A stretch of 64,000 nt of DNA from Solimonas variicoloris DSM 15731 (GTDB lineage Bacteria > Pseudomonadota > Gammaproteobacteria > Nevskiales > Nevskiaceae). The DNA lies in NCBI RefSeq assembly GCF_000382285.1, contig NZ_KB907928.1, positions 248,001-312,000 of the forward strand, in the 5' to 3' direction. Below, piece by piece: positions 38,521-47,898 of this stretch (the stretch's first letter is position 1; each line of letters opens with the position of its first letter). The position numbers and the translations under genes were made by a program. A model generated the notes under the pieces. That model searched no databases. It was not told where the DNA came from and worked only from the letters and a program-made list of their open reading frames with translations.

Positions 38521-39219
38521 TCAGGTCTGGCGTTGCCAGAACGCGCGCAGGCGCGGCAGGTCGAGGATCTCGATGCGGTTGTACGACAGCGCCAGCAGGC
38601 CCTGTGCTTCGAGCGCGCGCAGCGCGCGGTTGACGCGCTGCCGCGACAGGCCGGTCAGCAGGCCGAGTTCTTCCTGCGACAGTTCCAGCACCGTCGCGGT
38701 GAACGGATACAACTGCGGATTGAACAGCTGCGCGAGCGCGCCGGCGACCTGGCCTTCGACCGACAGCAGACGCTGGTTCTGGATCGCGGCGATGAATTCG
38801 CCCATGCGTTCGTTGAGCTGGCGGATCACGAAACCCGAGAACGGCAGGCTGGCGGCGAGCAGCTGGTGGAAAGTTTCGGTCGGCACCAGGATCACGTCGG
38901 ACGGCCGCACGGCGATGACGTCGTAGCGGCGCAGCTCGCGCTTGAGCACGCTGCCTTCGCCGAACCAGCCGCCGGCCGGCACGCCAGAGAACGTGCAGCT
39001 GTCGCCGGCGGCGTTGTAGACGGCGAGCTTGACGAGGCCGCGATGCACGCCGATCCAGTCGGCCGACGGTGCGTTGCGGCGCGCGACGAACTCGCCGGCG
39101 TCGAAGTGCACGAGCCGCGCCGTGTCCAGGACCAGCGCGCGGTGCGCGTCGGCCAGCTCGCCGAACCACGGATGGGTCCGGAGGGCGGCGGACAGGCTGG
39201 CGGGGGACGCTTCGGACAT
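38521..39219 (-). CDS. Crp/Fnr-family transcriptional regulator
   Basis: The 232-aa protein has an N-terminal cyclic-nucleotide-binding-type beta-roll (about 15-130, FDAGEFVARRNAPSADW, GWFGEGSVLKREL) and a C-terminal Crp-type winged helix (LSQEELGLLTGLSRQRVNRALRALE). It lacks the Cys cluster of FNR, so no iron-sulfur centre is expected; cAMP or another small ligand is possible. It is divergent from an acyl-CoA synthetase gene (182 bp between), its most likely local target. Confidence 0.92.
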   Translation of the reverse strand: MSEASPASLSAALRTHPWFGELADAHRALVLDTARLVHFDAGEFVARRNAPSADWIGVHRGLVKLAVYNAAGDSCTFSGVPAGGWFGEGSVLKRELRRYDVIAVRPSDVILVPTETFHQLLAASLPFSGFVIRQLNERMGEFIAAIQNQRLLSVEGQVAGALAQLFNPQLYPFTATVLELSQEELGLLTGLSRQRVNRALRALEAQGLLALSYNRIEILDLPRLRAFWQRQT

Positions 39220-39401
39220 GGACCGGATCGGCGCTCGGGGGCTTCGATTGTCGTCCAGATGACAGAGCAGGGGCTAGCCTTGTCGCTAAGCTCGCCGCGC
39301 CCGGCGCGCCGCACGCAGCGGCGACGGGCCATGACATCGAAACCGTTCCCGCGTCCGCGGGCATGCCAAAGCGCCGGCCGCGGCCGGGGAGAGAGACGCA
39401 G

Positions 39402-41054
39402 ATGACCACTGCCTACGAACAGGGGCTCGCGCGCAGCGAAGCCAACTATGCGGCGCTGACGCCGATCGATTTCATCGCCCGCGCCGCCGCCGTCTACGGC
39501 GAACGCACGGCCGTCGTCTACGGCGCCGAGCGGCGCAGCTGGGCCGAGACCTACGTCCGCGCGCGGCGTCTGGCGAGCGCGCTGCAGAAGGCCGGCATCG
39601 CCCGCGGCGAGACTGTCGCCGTGCTGCTGCCGAACACGCCGCCGATGGTCGAGGCGCATTTCGGCGTGCCGATGGCCGGCGCCGTGCTCAACACCCTCAA
39701 TACGCGCCTCGACGAGGCCAGCCTGCGCTTCATGCTGAGCCACGGCGAGGCGCGCGCGCTGATCGTCGACACCGAATTCGCGCCGCAGGTGCGGCGCATG
39801 CTCGGCGAGCTGCGCGGCCTGCAGATCATCGCCGTGCACGACGCCGAATCCGGCGCCGCGCCGGTGCCGGAATGGACGCAGTACGAAGATTTCCTCGCCG
39901 GCGGCGATCCGGCGTTCGCCTGGCAGCTGCCGGCCGACGAGTGGGACGCGATCGCGCTGAACTACACCTCGGGCACCACCGGCGACCCGAAGGGCGTCGT
40001 CTACCATCATCGCGGCGCGGCGCTGAACGCGGTCAGCAACGTGCTCGAGTGGGACATGGGCAAGCACCCGGTCTACCTGTGGACGCTGCCGATGTTCCAC
40101 TGCAACGGCTGGTGCTTTCCGTGGACGGTCGCGGCGCGCGCCGGCGTCAACGTCTGCCTGCGCAAGTTCGACGCCAGGAAAGTCTTCGAGCTGATCCGCG
40201 ACGAGCGCGTCACGCATTACTGCGGCGCGCCGATCGTGCAGAGCGCGCTCGCCAACGCCCCGGCCGAATGGCGCGAGGGCATCACGCACACGGTGCGCAC
40301 GATGGTCGCCGGCGCGCCGCCGTCGCCGTCGGTGATCGCGCAGATGGCGGCGATGGGCTTCGAGCTGACGCACGTCTACGGCCTCACCGAGGTCTACGGA
40401 CCGGCCGCGGTCTGCGCGCAGCAGGAGCAGTGGCAGGCGCTCGACGGCGAGGAACGCGCGCGTCTCAACGCCCGCCAGGGCGTGCGTTACCACCTGCAGC
40501 GCGAAGTCAGCGTGCTCGACCCGACCACCCTGCAGCCGGTGCCGGCCGACGGCCGCACGATGGGCGAGATCGTGTTCCGCGGCAACATCTGCATGAAGGG
40601 CTACCTGAAGAACCCGCGCGCGACCGAGGAAGCGTTCCGCGGCGGCTGGTTCCATACCGGCGACCTCGGCGTGATGGCGCCGGACGGCTACGTGCAGATC
40701 CGCGACCGCAGCAAGGACATCATCATCTCCGGCGGCGAGAACATCTCCAGCATCGAGGTCGAGGACGCGCTGTACCGCCATCCGGCGGTGTCGGCGGTCG
40801 CCGTGGTGGCGATGCCGGACCCGAAGTGGGGCGAGGCGCCGTGCGCGTTCGTCGAGCTCAAGCCCGGTGCTGAAGTCACTGCCGAGGCGCTGATCGCGCA
40901 CTGCCGCGAGTGGCTGGCCGGCTACAAGCTGCCGCGCGCGGTGCGCTTCGGCGAGCTGCCGAAGACCTCGACCGGCAAGATCCAGAAGTTCGAGCTGCGC
41001 AAGCTGGCCGGCTCGCAGCAGGCGATCGACCTCGCCAGCAAGCCTCAGTCCTGA
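39402..41054 (+). CDS. Acyl-CoA synthetase (AMP-forming, medium-chain/AlkK-like group)
   Basis: The 550-aa enzyme activates a carboxylic acid to its CoA thioester via an acyl-adenylate. The start is the ATG at MTTAYEQGLARSEANY. Motifs: P-loop NYTSGTTGDPKGVVYHHRG, central WTLPMFHCNGWCFPW, adenylate-binding YGLTEVYGP, GWFHTGDLG, and the C-terminal catalytic Lys region LPKTSTGKIQKFELR. The FHCNGW pattern is typical of the AlkK / 3-methylmercaptopropionate / plant AAE-like group acting on short or medium chains; exact substrate unknown. Its end overlaps convergent terC by 10 bp. Confidence 0.92.
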   Translation: MTTAYEQGLARSEANYAALTPIDFIARAAAVYGERTAVVYGAERRSWAETYVRARRLASALQKAGIARGETVAVLLPNTPPMVEAHFGVPMAGAVLNTLNTRLDEASLRFMLSHGEARALIVDTEFAPQVRRMLGELRGLQIIAVHDAESGAAPVPEWTQYEDFLAGGDPAFAWQLPADEWDAIALNYTSGTTGDPKGVVYHHRGAALNAVSNVLEWDMGKHPVYLWTLPMFHCNGWCFPWTVAARAGVNVCLRKFDARKVFELIRDERVTHYCGAPIVQSALANAPAEWREGITHTVRTMVAGAPPSPSVIAQMAAMGFELTHVYGLTEVYGPAAVCAQQEQWQALDGEERARLNARQGVRYHLQREVSVLDPTTLQPVPADGRTMGEIVFRGNICMKGYLKNPRATEEAFRGGWFHTGDLGVMAPDGYVQIRDRSKDIIISGGENISSIEVEDALYRHPAVSAVAVVAMPDPKWGEAPCAFVELKPGAEVTAEALIAHCREWLAGYKLPRAVRFGELPKTSTGKIQKFELRKLAGSQQAIDLASKPQS

Positions 41055-41764
41055 GCGTCGCGCCGCGCCGCCGCCGCCCCCTGCACGCGGGCGTCGCGGC
41101 GGGCCAGCCAGCGGCCGATCGCGACCACCAGCAGCGCCCCGGCCGGCGACGACACGTAGTGCGTCCACGCCGGCAGCGCGGCGGCGTGCGTCGCCAGCGC
41201 GCGGTCGCCGAGCCACATCTCGCCGGCGATCCAGCCGAGCAGCGCGGCGCCGAGCGTGATGACGACCGGGAAGCGGTCCATCAGGCGCAGCACCAGCTTG
41301 CTGCCCCAGACGATGATCGGCACGCTGATCAGGATGCCGGCGGCGACCAGCGCGATGTGACCGTCGGCGGCGCCGGCGATCGCGACCACGTTGTCGAGGC
41401 TCATCACCGCGTCGGCGACGATGATGGTGCGGATCGCGCCGAGCAGATGCGTGCTCGCCGGCACCTCGGCGTGGTCTTCGTCCTGCGGGCGCAGCAGCTT
41501 GACGCCGATCCACAGCAGCAGCAGCGCGCCGGCGATGCGCAGGAACGGCAGCGCCAGCAGTTCGAGCGCGAAGAACACCAGCAGCGTGCGCAGGCCGATC
41601 GCGCCGAACACGCCCCAGAAGATGCCGCGGTTGCGCAGCTCGGGCGGCAGCTTGCGGCAGGCCAGCGCGATGACGACGGCGTTGTCGCCGCCGAGCAGGA
41701 CGTCGATGGCGATGATCTGCAGGATCGTGACCAGCAGTTCGCTGTCGAGGACGATGTCGTGCAT
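41045..41764 (-). CDS. TerC-family integral membrane protein (YjbE type)
   Basis: The 239-aa protein has seven or so hydrophobic segments and the duplicated TerC signature: IDVLLGGDNAVVIALA in the first half and VADAVMSLDNVVAIAG in the second, each with acidic and Asn residues within the membrane. TerC-family proteins are linked to metal (notably manganese) export and tellurite resistance. I do not see a manganese riboswitch in the 110-bp leader. It converges with the acyl-CoA synthetase gene. Confidence 0.93.
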   Translation of the reverse strand: MHDIVLDSELLVTILQIIAIDVLLGGDNAVVIALACRKLPPELRNRGIFWGVFGAIGLRTLLVFFALELLALPFLRIAGALLLLWIGVKLLRPQDEDHAEVPASTHLLGAIRTIIVADAVMSLDNVVAIAGAADGHIALVAAGILISVPIIVWGSKLVLRLMDRFPVVITLGAALLGWIAGEMWLGDRALATHAAALPAWTHYVSSPAGALLVVAIGRWLARRDARVQGAAAARRDAQD

Positions 41765-41837
41765 GGCGCTCGCGGCGCGCCGGGCGGCGTGACCGCGTGT
41801 GGAAATGTCGGCGGATTGTACGGGAGCGCCGCGGCGC

Positions 41838-41877
41838 CCGGTGTTCTCGGTCCGCGGTTCTCAGCCCGGCGTTCTCA
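41838..41877. repeat. Three short tandem repeats at the end of the Hsp70-like gene
   Basis: CCGGTGTTCTC (41838), CCGCGGTTCTC (41852) and CCGGCGTTCTC (41867) recur at 14-15 bp spacing, the last overlapping the stop codon of the Hsp70-like gene. Confidence 0.4.
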
Positions 41878-43125
41878 GGCGAACAGCCGCCCGGCGTAGA
41901 CGCCGAGGCCGCGCGCGACGCTCGCGAACTTGTCGCCGTTGACCAGCGCGCTCGACGGGAAGGCCGCGGCGATCGCCTCGCGCAGTGCGCGCACGCCGGT
42001 CGAGCCGCCGGTGAAGTAGATCGCGTCGACCGCCGCCGGCGCGACGCCGGCGCGGCGCGCGGTCTGCAGGCCGGCGTCGACGATGCGCGCGACGCCGGCG
42101 GCGATCGCGTCGCCGAGGCACGCGGCGTCGACCGGCGCCGTCAGCGCTGCGGCGATGAAGCCGAGATCGATCGTCGTGCGGCCGCCGTCGGCGACCTCGA
42201 CCTTGGCGTCCTCGACGAGGCCGGCGAGGCGATGGCCCTCGCGCTCGCGCAGGACGCGCATCAGGCGCTCGTGCAGCGCGGCGTCGGCGAAGAAGGGGCG
42301 CAGCGTCTGCGCTTCCGACAAGGCGCGCGGCGTGTAGAGGAAGTTGATGCGGTGCCAGGTCGCCAGTTCGAAATAGACGTGCGAGGGCACCGGCTTGCCG
42401 CTGGCGGCGACGTGGCCGAGGCCGAGCACCGGCATCACGCTGGCGAGACTCAGCTGCTGGTCGAAGTCGGTGCCGGCGATGTGCACGCCGCCGCTGGCGA
42501 GCACGTCGGCGCTGCGCTCGTCGCGCTGCGCGCGCGTCGGGCCGAGGCGGACCAGCGAGAAGTCCGAGGTGCCGCCGCCGATGTCGGCGACCAGCACCAG
42601 CGCCTCGCGATCAAGGGCGCGTTCGTAGTCCATCGCCGCGGCGATCGGTTCGTACTGGAAGTGCACCTCGCCGAAGCCGGCCTCGCGCGCGATCGCGGCG
42701 AGCGTGCTTTCGGCGAGGCGGTCGCGTTCGGCGTTGTCGTCGACGAAGTGCACCGGGCGGCCGAGCACCAGCCGCTCCGGCGCCGCCGCGCTCTCGGCCT
42801 GCGCGGCTTCGCGCAGGTGGCGCAGGAAGCCGGCGATGATCTCGCGGTAGGCGACCGCCTTGCCGTTGATCTGCGTCGTTTCGTCGATCAGCTCGCTGCC
42901 GAGCAGGCTCTTCAGCGAGCGCATCAGGCGGCCGGCGTAGCCGGCCTGGTACTCGTGGATCGCCTGGCGGCCGAACGCGGCGCGGCGCTCGTCGGCGTTG
43001 TAGAACACCGCGGTCGGCATCGTCTCGCGGCCCTGTTCGAGCGCGACCAGCTGGCCGTGCGGACCGCTGCCGACGCAGACGGCGGAGTTGGAAGTGCCGA
43101 AGTCGATCGCGGTGTAGGCGCGCAT
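41875..43125 (-). CDS. Hsp70-family (YegD-like) ATPase
   Basis: The 416-aa protein starts at MRAYTAIDFGTSNSAV. It contains the actin/Hsp70 nucleotide-binding fold: phosphate-1 loop IDFGTSNSAVCV, phosphate-2 VLVADIGGGTSDFSLVRLG, and the adenosine motif IYFTGGSTGVRALREAI. The substrate-binding domain of DnaK is missing, as in E. coli YegD (about 450 aa). The role of YegD-like proteins is unknown. It is followed by terC on the same strand, 110 bp downstream. Confidence 0.92.
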   Translation of the reverse strand: MRAYTAIDFGTSNSAVCVGSGPHGQLVALEQGRETMPTAVFYNADERRAAFGRQAIHEYQAGYAGRLMRSLKSLLGSELIDETTQINGKAVAYREIIAGFLRHLREAAQAESAAAPERLVLGRPVHFVDDNAERDRLAESTLAAIAREAGFGEVHFQYEPIAAAMDYERALDREALVLVADIGGGTSDFSLVRLGPTRAQRDERSADVLASGGVHIAGTDFDQQLSLASVMPVLGLGHVAASGKPVPSHVYFELATWHRINFLYTPRALSEAQTLRPFFADAALHERLMRVLREREGHRLAGLVEDAKVEVADGGRTTIDLGFIAAALTAPVDAACLGDAIAAGVARIVDAGLQTARRAGVAPAAVDAIYFTGGSTGVRALREAIAAAFPSSALVNGDKFASVARGLGVYAGRLFA

Positions 43126-43228
43126 GGGCAAAAGAAGGCGCGCGGGGCGCGGCGGCGAAAATGGGGGCGCGAGTCTACTGGCTGGCGCGGCCGGCACAAG
43201 GGGGCCGGGCCGCGAGGCATAATGGCGC

Positions 43229-43618
43229 ATGCCGATCCGTACGCTGTTCCTGTCGCTGGGGCTGTTGCTGTCGTCCGCTGCCTGGTGCGCCGATCCGCCG
43301 CCCGCGGCCCCCGCCGCGCCGGCGACCGAACCCGCTTTGGCACAGGAGCCGGCTCCGGCCCCGGCGCCGCAACCGGTGTTTCCCCGTCTGATGAGCGAGC
43401 GCGAGGCTGCGCAGCCGCCGGCACCGCCGGCGCGGGTCGACGAGTCGGCGGCGCTGCGCGAGCGAGTGCTGGCGGCGGCGCGCTCGCTGCGCAACATGGG
43501 CATGCTGACGCTGTCGGCGGTACTCGGCCTGTTCGGTTCGGCGCTGGCCGGCGTGCTGATCGCGCTCGCCGTGCACCTGACGCGCGAGCGGCGCGCGGCC
43601 CGCAAGGCCGCTGGCTGA
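43229..43618 (+). CDS. Small secreted, C-terminally membrane-anchored protein, 129 aa
   Basis: No known family recognised. It has a signal peptide (MPIRTLFLSLGLLLSSAAWC), a Pro/Ala-rich linker (about 22-70), a short helix (ALRERVLAAARSLRNMGM) and one transmembrane segment (TLSAVLGLFGSALAGVLIAL) before a basic tail (TRERRAARKAAG), so the linker probably lies in the periplasm. The Cys20 before ADPP could also be a lipobox (SSAAWC), though this is not a good match. It precedes an acyl-CoA synthetase gene by 145 bp. Confidence 0.65.
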   Translation: MPIRTLFLSLGLLLSSAAWCADPPPAAPAAPATEPALAQEPAPAPAPQPVFPRLMSEREAAQPPAPPARVDESAALRERVLAAARSLRNMGMLTLSAVLGLFGSALAGVLIALAVHLTRERRAARKAAG

Positions 43619-43763
43619 GCGCGCGCCGGAACGTCCGTATGGTCCGCCAGATCGCGCGACGCCACACGGGCGGCGAGCCCGGCGCCGCGGCGGATCGCCG
43701 CTTGCTCGGCGCCGCGCCGTGCGCGATGCCGCCCCGGCCGCTCGCCCTTTCCCTGGAGTCCGC

Positions 43764-45575
43764 ATGAACGATGCAAGCCTCTCCGCGCCGGCCGTCAGCG
43801 CCGGCACGCTGTCCGCCCTGTTCGCGGCGCGCGTCGCGGCGACGCCGGACACGCCGGCCTATCGGCAGTTCGACGCTGCGCGCGGGCAGTGGCAGGCGCT
43901 GAGCTGGTCGACGATGGCGGCGCGCGTTGACGCCTGGCGCCGCGCGCTCGGCGGCCTGCAGCTGGCGGCGGGCGCACGCGTCGCGATCCTGCTGCCGAAC
44001 GGCCTCGACGCGGTCGCCGTCGATCAGGCCTGCCTGGCCTGCGGCTACGTGCCGGTGCCGATGCACGCGATCGACAACCCGGCGAGCATCGCCTACATCC
44101 TCGGCGACAGCGATGCGTCGGTGCTGATCGTCGCCGGCGCCGCGCAATGGGCGGCGATCGCCGCCGCCGGCGGGGCGACGCCGCAGCTGCGCCAAGTCGT
44201 GCTGGCCGGCGCCGATGAGACCGTGCCGGACGGCGCCACGGTGCCGGTCGCGCGCGCCGCCGAGTGGCTGGCGGCGGCCGCCGCGCTGCCGCTGCCGCCG
44301 GCGCCGGCGCAGCCCGACGATCTGGCGGCGATCGTCTACACCTCCGGCACCACCGGCCGGCCGAAGGGCGTGATGCTGACGCACCGCAACGTCGTGGCGA
44401 ACGTCGAGGCGGTGATGGCGCATTTCCGTGTCGAGGCCGGCGACGTGTTCCTGTCGATCCTGCCGCTGTCGCACACCTTCGAGCGCACGATCGGCTACTA
44501 CCTCGCGGTCGCGGCCGGCGCCGAAGTGGTCTACGTGCGTTCGATCGCCAAAATCGCCGAGGATCTGAGGACCGTGCGGCCGACGATCGTCGTCGCCGTG
44601 CCGCGCATCTACGAGCGTCTCTACGCCGCGGTGCAGGACGCGCAGGCGCGTTCGAGCGCGCTGGCGCGCTGGCTGTTCGCGCGCGCCGAGGCGATCGGCT
44701 GGCGCCGCCACGCGCCGAACACCGCCGGCATCGCGCAGCGCATGCTCGACGCCGCGCTGTGGCCGCTGCTCGACCGTCTGGTCGCACGCAAGCTGCGCGC
44801 CGTGCTCGGCGGCCGCGTGCGCATCGCCGTCAGCGGCGGCGCGCCGCTGGCGCCGGCCGTCGAGCGCTGCTTCGTCGGCATGGGCGTGCCGCTGCGCCAG
44901 GGCTACGGCATGACCGAGAGCAGTCCGGTGGTCGCCGCGAACACCGTCGACGACTACCGGCCGGGCACGGTCGGTCGGCCGCTCGCCGGCGTCGAGGTCC
45001 GCCTCGGCGAACGCGACGAGCTGCAGGTGCGCGGGCCGAACGTGATGCGCGGCTACTGGAAGCGGCCGGAGGACACGCAGCGCACGCTGCTCGACGGCGG
45101 CTGGCTGCGCACCGGCGATCAGGCGGCGCTCGAGGACGGCCGCGTGCGCATCATCGGCCGCATCAAGGAAATCATCGTCACCTCGACCGGCGAGAAGATC
45201 GCGCCCGGCGATCTGGAGACGGCGATCATCGCCGACCCGCTGTTCGAGCAGGCCTTCGTGATCGGCGACAACCGACCGTTCATCGCTGCGTTCGTGGTGC
45301 TCGAGCCGGGCCGCTGGCAGGCGCTCGCCGCCCAGCTCGGCGTGCCGGCCGACGCGAGCGGGCTGGCGTCGAAGGCGGCGCGCGACGCGGCGCTGCAGCG
45401 CATTCACGCGGCGACGGCATCGTTCCCGCGCTACGCGATGCCGCGCCAGGTGCGCCTGACGCTCGACAAGTGGACGATCGAAAACGGCCTGATGACGCCG
45501 ACGCTCAAGCTCAAGCGCAACGCGCTCGAAGCGCGGCTCGCCGACGCGGTCGCCGAGGTCTACCGCGCCGGCTGA
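43764..45575 (+). CDS. Long-chain fatty-acid-CoA ligase (AMP-forming)
   Basis: The 603-aa enzyme belongs to the long-chain acyl-CoA synthetase group (FadD15/FAA-like). The start is at MNDASLSAP after CTGGAG. Motifs: AIVYTSGTTGRPKGVMLTHR, LSILPLSHTFERTIGYYLAV, SGGAPLAPAVERCFVGMGV, QGYGMTESSPVVAAN, GWLRTGDQA and KEIIVTSTGEKIAPGDLE. It activates fatty acids for degradation or lipid synthesis. It ends 9 bp before the convergent VIT gene, leaving no room for a separate terminator. Confidence 0.94.
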   Translation: MNDASLSAPAVSAGTLSALFAARVAATPDTPAYRQFDAARGQWQALSWSTMAARVDAWRRALGGLQLAAGARVAILLPNGLDAVAVDQACLACGYVPVPMHAIDNPASIAYILGDSDASVLIVAGAAQWAAIAAAGGATPQLRQVVLAGADETVPDGATVPVARAAEWLAAAAALPLPPAPAQPDDLAAIVYTSGTTGRPKGVMLTHRNVVANVEAVMAHFRVEAGDVFLSILPLSHTFERTIGYYLAVAAGAEVVYVRSIAKIAEDLRTVRPTIVVAVPRIYERLYAAVQDAQARSSALARWLFARAEAIGWRRHAPNTAGIAQRMLDAALWPLLDRLVARKLRAVLGGRVRIAVSGGAPLAPAVERCFVGMGVPLRQGYGMTESSPVVAANTVDDYRPGTVGRPLAGVEVRLGERDELQVRGPNVMRGYWKRPEDTQRTLLDGGWLRTGDQAALEDGRVRIIGRIKEIIVTSTGEKIAPGDLETAIIADPLFEQAFVIGDNRPFIAAFVVLEPGRWQALAAQLGVPADASGLASKAARDAALQRIHAATASFPRYAMPRQVRLTLDKWTIENGLMTPTLKLKRNALEARLADAVAEVYRAG

Positions 45576-45584
45576 GCGCGCGCC

Positions 45585-46706
45585 TCAGCTCACCGACACG
45601 CCGAACAGCATGCCGGCGCCGTAGGTCACGGCCGCCGCCGCGCAGCCGATCAGCACCTGGCGCAGCGCCGAGTACAGCGGCGTGCGGCCGCTGAACAGCG
45701 AGGTGACGAAGCCGATGCCGGCGAGCGCGACGGCGCTGAGCGCGATGCTGATGCCGATCGCCGTCGTGCCGCCGCTCCACAGGAACGGCAGCACCGGGCA
45801 GATCGCGCCGGCCGCGAACAGCGCGAACGAGGTGATCGCCGCGCGCCACGGACTGCCGCCGCGCTCGGCCGGATCGATGCCGAGTTCCTCGCGTGCCAGC
45901 GTGTCGAGCGCGACGTCCTTGTCGCGCATCAGCTCGGCGGCGATGCGCTGGGCGTCGGCGCGGTCGATGCCCTTGGCCTGGAAGATCAGCGCCAGTTCCT
46001 TCTGCTCGGCTTCCGGCGTCTGTTCGATCTCCTCGCGCTCGCGGGCGATCTGCGTTTCGGCGAGTTCGCGCGCGTTGGTGACCGACAGCCATTCGCCGAG
46101 CGCCATCGAGCAGGCGCCTGCGGCGAGCCCGGCGAGGCCGGTCAGCAGGATCTCGCGGCCGCCGGTGCCGGCGCCGGCGACGCCCATCACCAGGCAGAAG
46201 TTCGAGACGAGGCCGTCGTTGGCGCCGAGCACGGCGGCGCGCAGATCGTTGCCCGAGCCGCCGCGATGCCAGCGCTCGGCGCGCGCGATCTCGCTGCCGG
46301 CGACGCCCTTGCCGCCGGTACCGGCAGCCGCGGCCTGGACCACGGCGGCGTGGCCGCGCTCCTCGCTCGACAGCGCCGCGGCGTCGGCCTGACCGGCGTA
46401 CTTGTCGCGGTCGGCGAATTCGGCGGCGGCGATCGACGGCAGCACGAAGCGCGGTCCGAAGCGGCGCGCCAGCCGCATCAGCAGGCGCGTGCGCAGGCTC
46501 GGCGCGTAGGCCGGGTCACGGATGCCGAGCGCGGCGAGCTTGGCGTGCCAGACCTGGGCGTGTTCGGCCTCGGCCTGCGACAGCTGGGTGAACAGATCCT
46601 TGCGCACCGGATCGGATTCGGCGGCGGCCAGCGCCGCGTACAGGCTCGCGCCGTCGCGTTCGTCCTGAAGATTGCGCCGGTACCGTTCGACCTCGCTTTC
46701 GCTCAC
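45585..46706 (-). CDS. Rubrerythrin-VIT fusion protein (MbfA-like iron/manganese transporter)
   Basis: The 373-aa protein is taken to start at a GTG (SESEVERYRRNLQ) after GGGAG; no suitable ATG lies nearby. The N-terminal 140 residues form a ferritin-like/rubrerythrin domain with metal-ligand-type Glu and His residues (LQDERDGASLYAALAAAE, QAEAEHAQVWHAKL, SSEERGHAAVV). The C-terminal part is a VIT1/CCC1 transporter (DLRAAVLGANDGLVSNFCLV, SMALGEWLSVTNARE, and several helices). In rhizobia such fusions (MbfA) export iron and protect against peroxide. The context here does not decide between iron and manganese. Confidence 0.88.
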   Translation of the reverse strand: MSESEVERYRRNLQDERDGASLYAALAAAESDPVRKDLFTQLSQAEAEHAQVWHAKLAALGIRDPAYAPSLRTRLLMRLARRFGPRFVLPSIAAAEFADRDKYAGQADAAALSSEERGHAAVVQAAAAGTGGKGVAGSEIARAERWHRGGSGNDLRAAVLGANDGLVSNFCLVMGVAGAGTGGREILLTGLAGLAAGACSMALGEWLSVTNARELAETQIAREREEIEQTPEAEQKELALIFQAKGIDRADAQRIAAELMRDKDVALDTLAREELGIDPAERGGSPWRAAITSFALFAAGAICPVLPFLWSGGTTAIGISIALSAVALAGIGFVTSLFSGRTPLYSALRQVLIGCAAAAVTYGAGMLFGVSVS

Positions 46707-46863
46707 GCTCGTGCTCCCGGATGATGGCTGCGGCGTCGGGCCAGGGCCGCAGGCGGTGATGCCATAATGTCGCATGCCGATGCTTTCCGTCGCTCTTTCC
46801 GTTCTGCAGCCCTGCGTGCGCCTGCGCGCTGCTGGCAGCCGGCGTCGCTGAGCGAGGCGGGCG

Positions 46864-47898
46864 ATGCCGCTGGCGCTGGCACCGATGGAAGGCTTCGTCG
46901 ACGATCTGCTGCGCGACGTGCTGACGCGCGTCGGCGGCATCGACTGGTGCGTCAGCGAATTCATCCGCGTCAACGACCGTCGCCTGCCGGCCTCGGTGTT
47001 CCGCCGCTATGCGCCGGAACTCGCGCACGGCGCGCGCACGCCGGCCGGCACGCCGATGCGCGTGCAGCTGCTCGGCTCCGATCCCGGCTGCCTCGCCGAC
47101 AACGCGGCGCTCGCGTGCACGCTCGGCGCGCCGGTCATCGATCTCAACTTCGGCTGCCCGGCCAAGACCGTCAACCGCTCGCGCGGCGGCGCGGTGCTGC
47201 TCAAGGAGCCGGAGCTCATGGGCCGCATCGTCGGCGCCGTGCGCGCCGCGGTGCCGGCGGCGATTCCGGTGACGGCGAAGATGCGGCTTGGTTATGAGAA
47301 CGCCGACGCCGCGCTCGACTGCGCGCGCGCACTGGTCGACGGCGGCGTCGCGCAGATCGTCGTGCACGCGCGCACCAAGGTCGACGGTTACCGGCCGCCG
47401 GCGCACTGGGAATGGGTCGCGCGCGTGCGCGAGTGCGTGCCGGCGGCGATCGACGTCTACGCCAACGGCGAGATCTGGTCGGTCGAGGACTGGCAGCGCT
47501 GCCGCGCGGCGAGCGGTGTCGAGCACTTCATGCTCGGCCGCGGGCTGGTCGCGCGGCCGGATCTGGCGCGGCAGATCGCCGAAGCGCGCGCCGGCCGTGC
47601 GCCGCAGCCCATGGCCTGGAGCGAGGTGCTGGCGCTGCTGCAGGATTTCTGGCGGCAGCTGCGCCGCCGCGCACCGCCGCGTTTCGCGGCCGGACGGCTC
47701 AAGCAATGGCTGGTCTGGCTGGCGCGCAGCTATCCGGCCGCCGATGCGCTGTGGCAGCGCGTGCGCGCCGAAGCGGACTGCCGCGCGCTCGACACGCTGC
47801 TCGGCGTCAGCCTGGATCGCCCGGAGCGCTCGGCGTCGACGGCGCAACGGCATGCGCTGCCGCCCACGCCAGCTTCTGCGCTCGACGCAGCTGCTTGA
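46864..47898 (+). CDS. dusC: tRNA-dihydrouridine(16) synthase
   Basis: The 344-aa flavoenzyme reduces uridine 16 in the D-loop of tRNAs. The start is at [23 protein letters not shown]-binding and catalytic motifs are [17 protein letters not shown] with Cys98 as proton donor, [26 protein letters not shown] and [19 protein letters not shown] and the [13 protein letters not shown] block mark the DusC subgroup. The last 30 residues ([20 protein letters not shown]) lie outside the domain and overlap a GIY-YIG gene on the other strand. Confidence 0.94.
   Translation: MPLALAPMEGFVDDLLRDVLTRVGGIDWCVSEFIRVNDRRLPASVFRRYAPELAHGARTPAGTPMRVQLLGSDPGCLADNAALACTLGAPVIDLNFGCPAKTVNRSRGGAVLLKEPELMGRIVGAVRAAVPAAIPVTAKMRLGYENADAALDCARALVDGGVAQIVVHARTKVDGYRPPAHWEWVARVRECVPAAIDVYANGEIWSVEDWQRCRAASGVEHFMLGRGLVARPDLARQIAEARAGRAPQPMAWSEVLALLQDFWRQLRRRAPPRFAAGRLKQWLVWLARSYPAADALWQRVRAEADCRALDTLLGVSLDRPERSASTAQRHALPPTPASALDAAA

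Noticed and set aside
39402-41054. Frameshifted or fused acyl-CoA synthetase suggested by the open frame extending more than 300 bp upstream
   Set aside because: The upstream extension overlaps the divergent Crp/Fnr gene and has no family similarity; the ATG at 39402 gives a normal-length enzyme.
41765-41874. Possible manganese (yybP-ykoY) riboswitch before terC
   Set aside because: The expected conserved loop sequences are not visible in the 110-bp leader.
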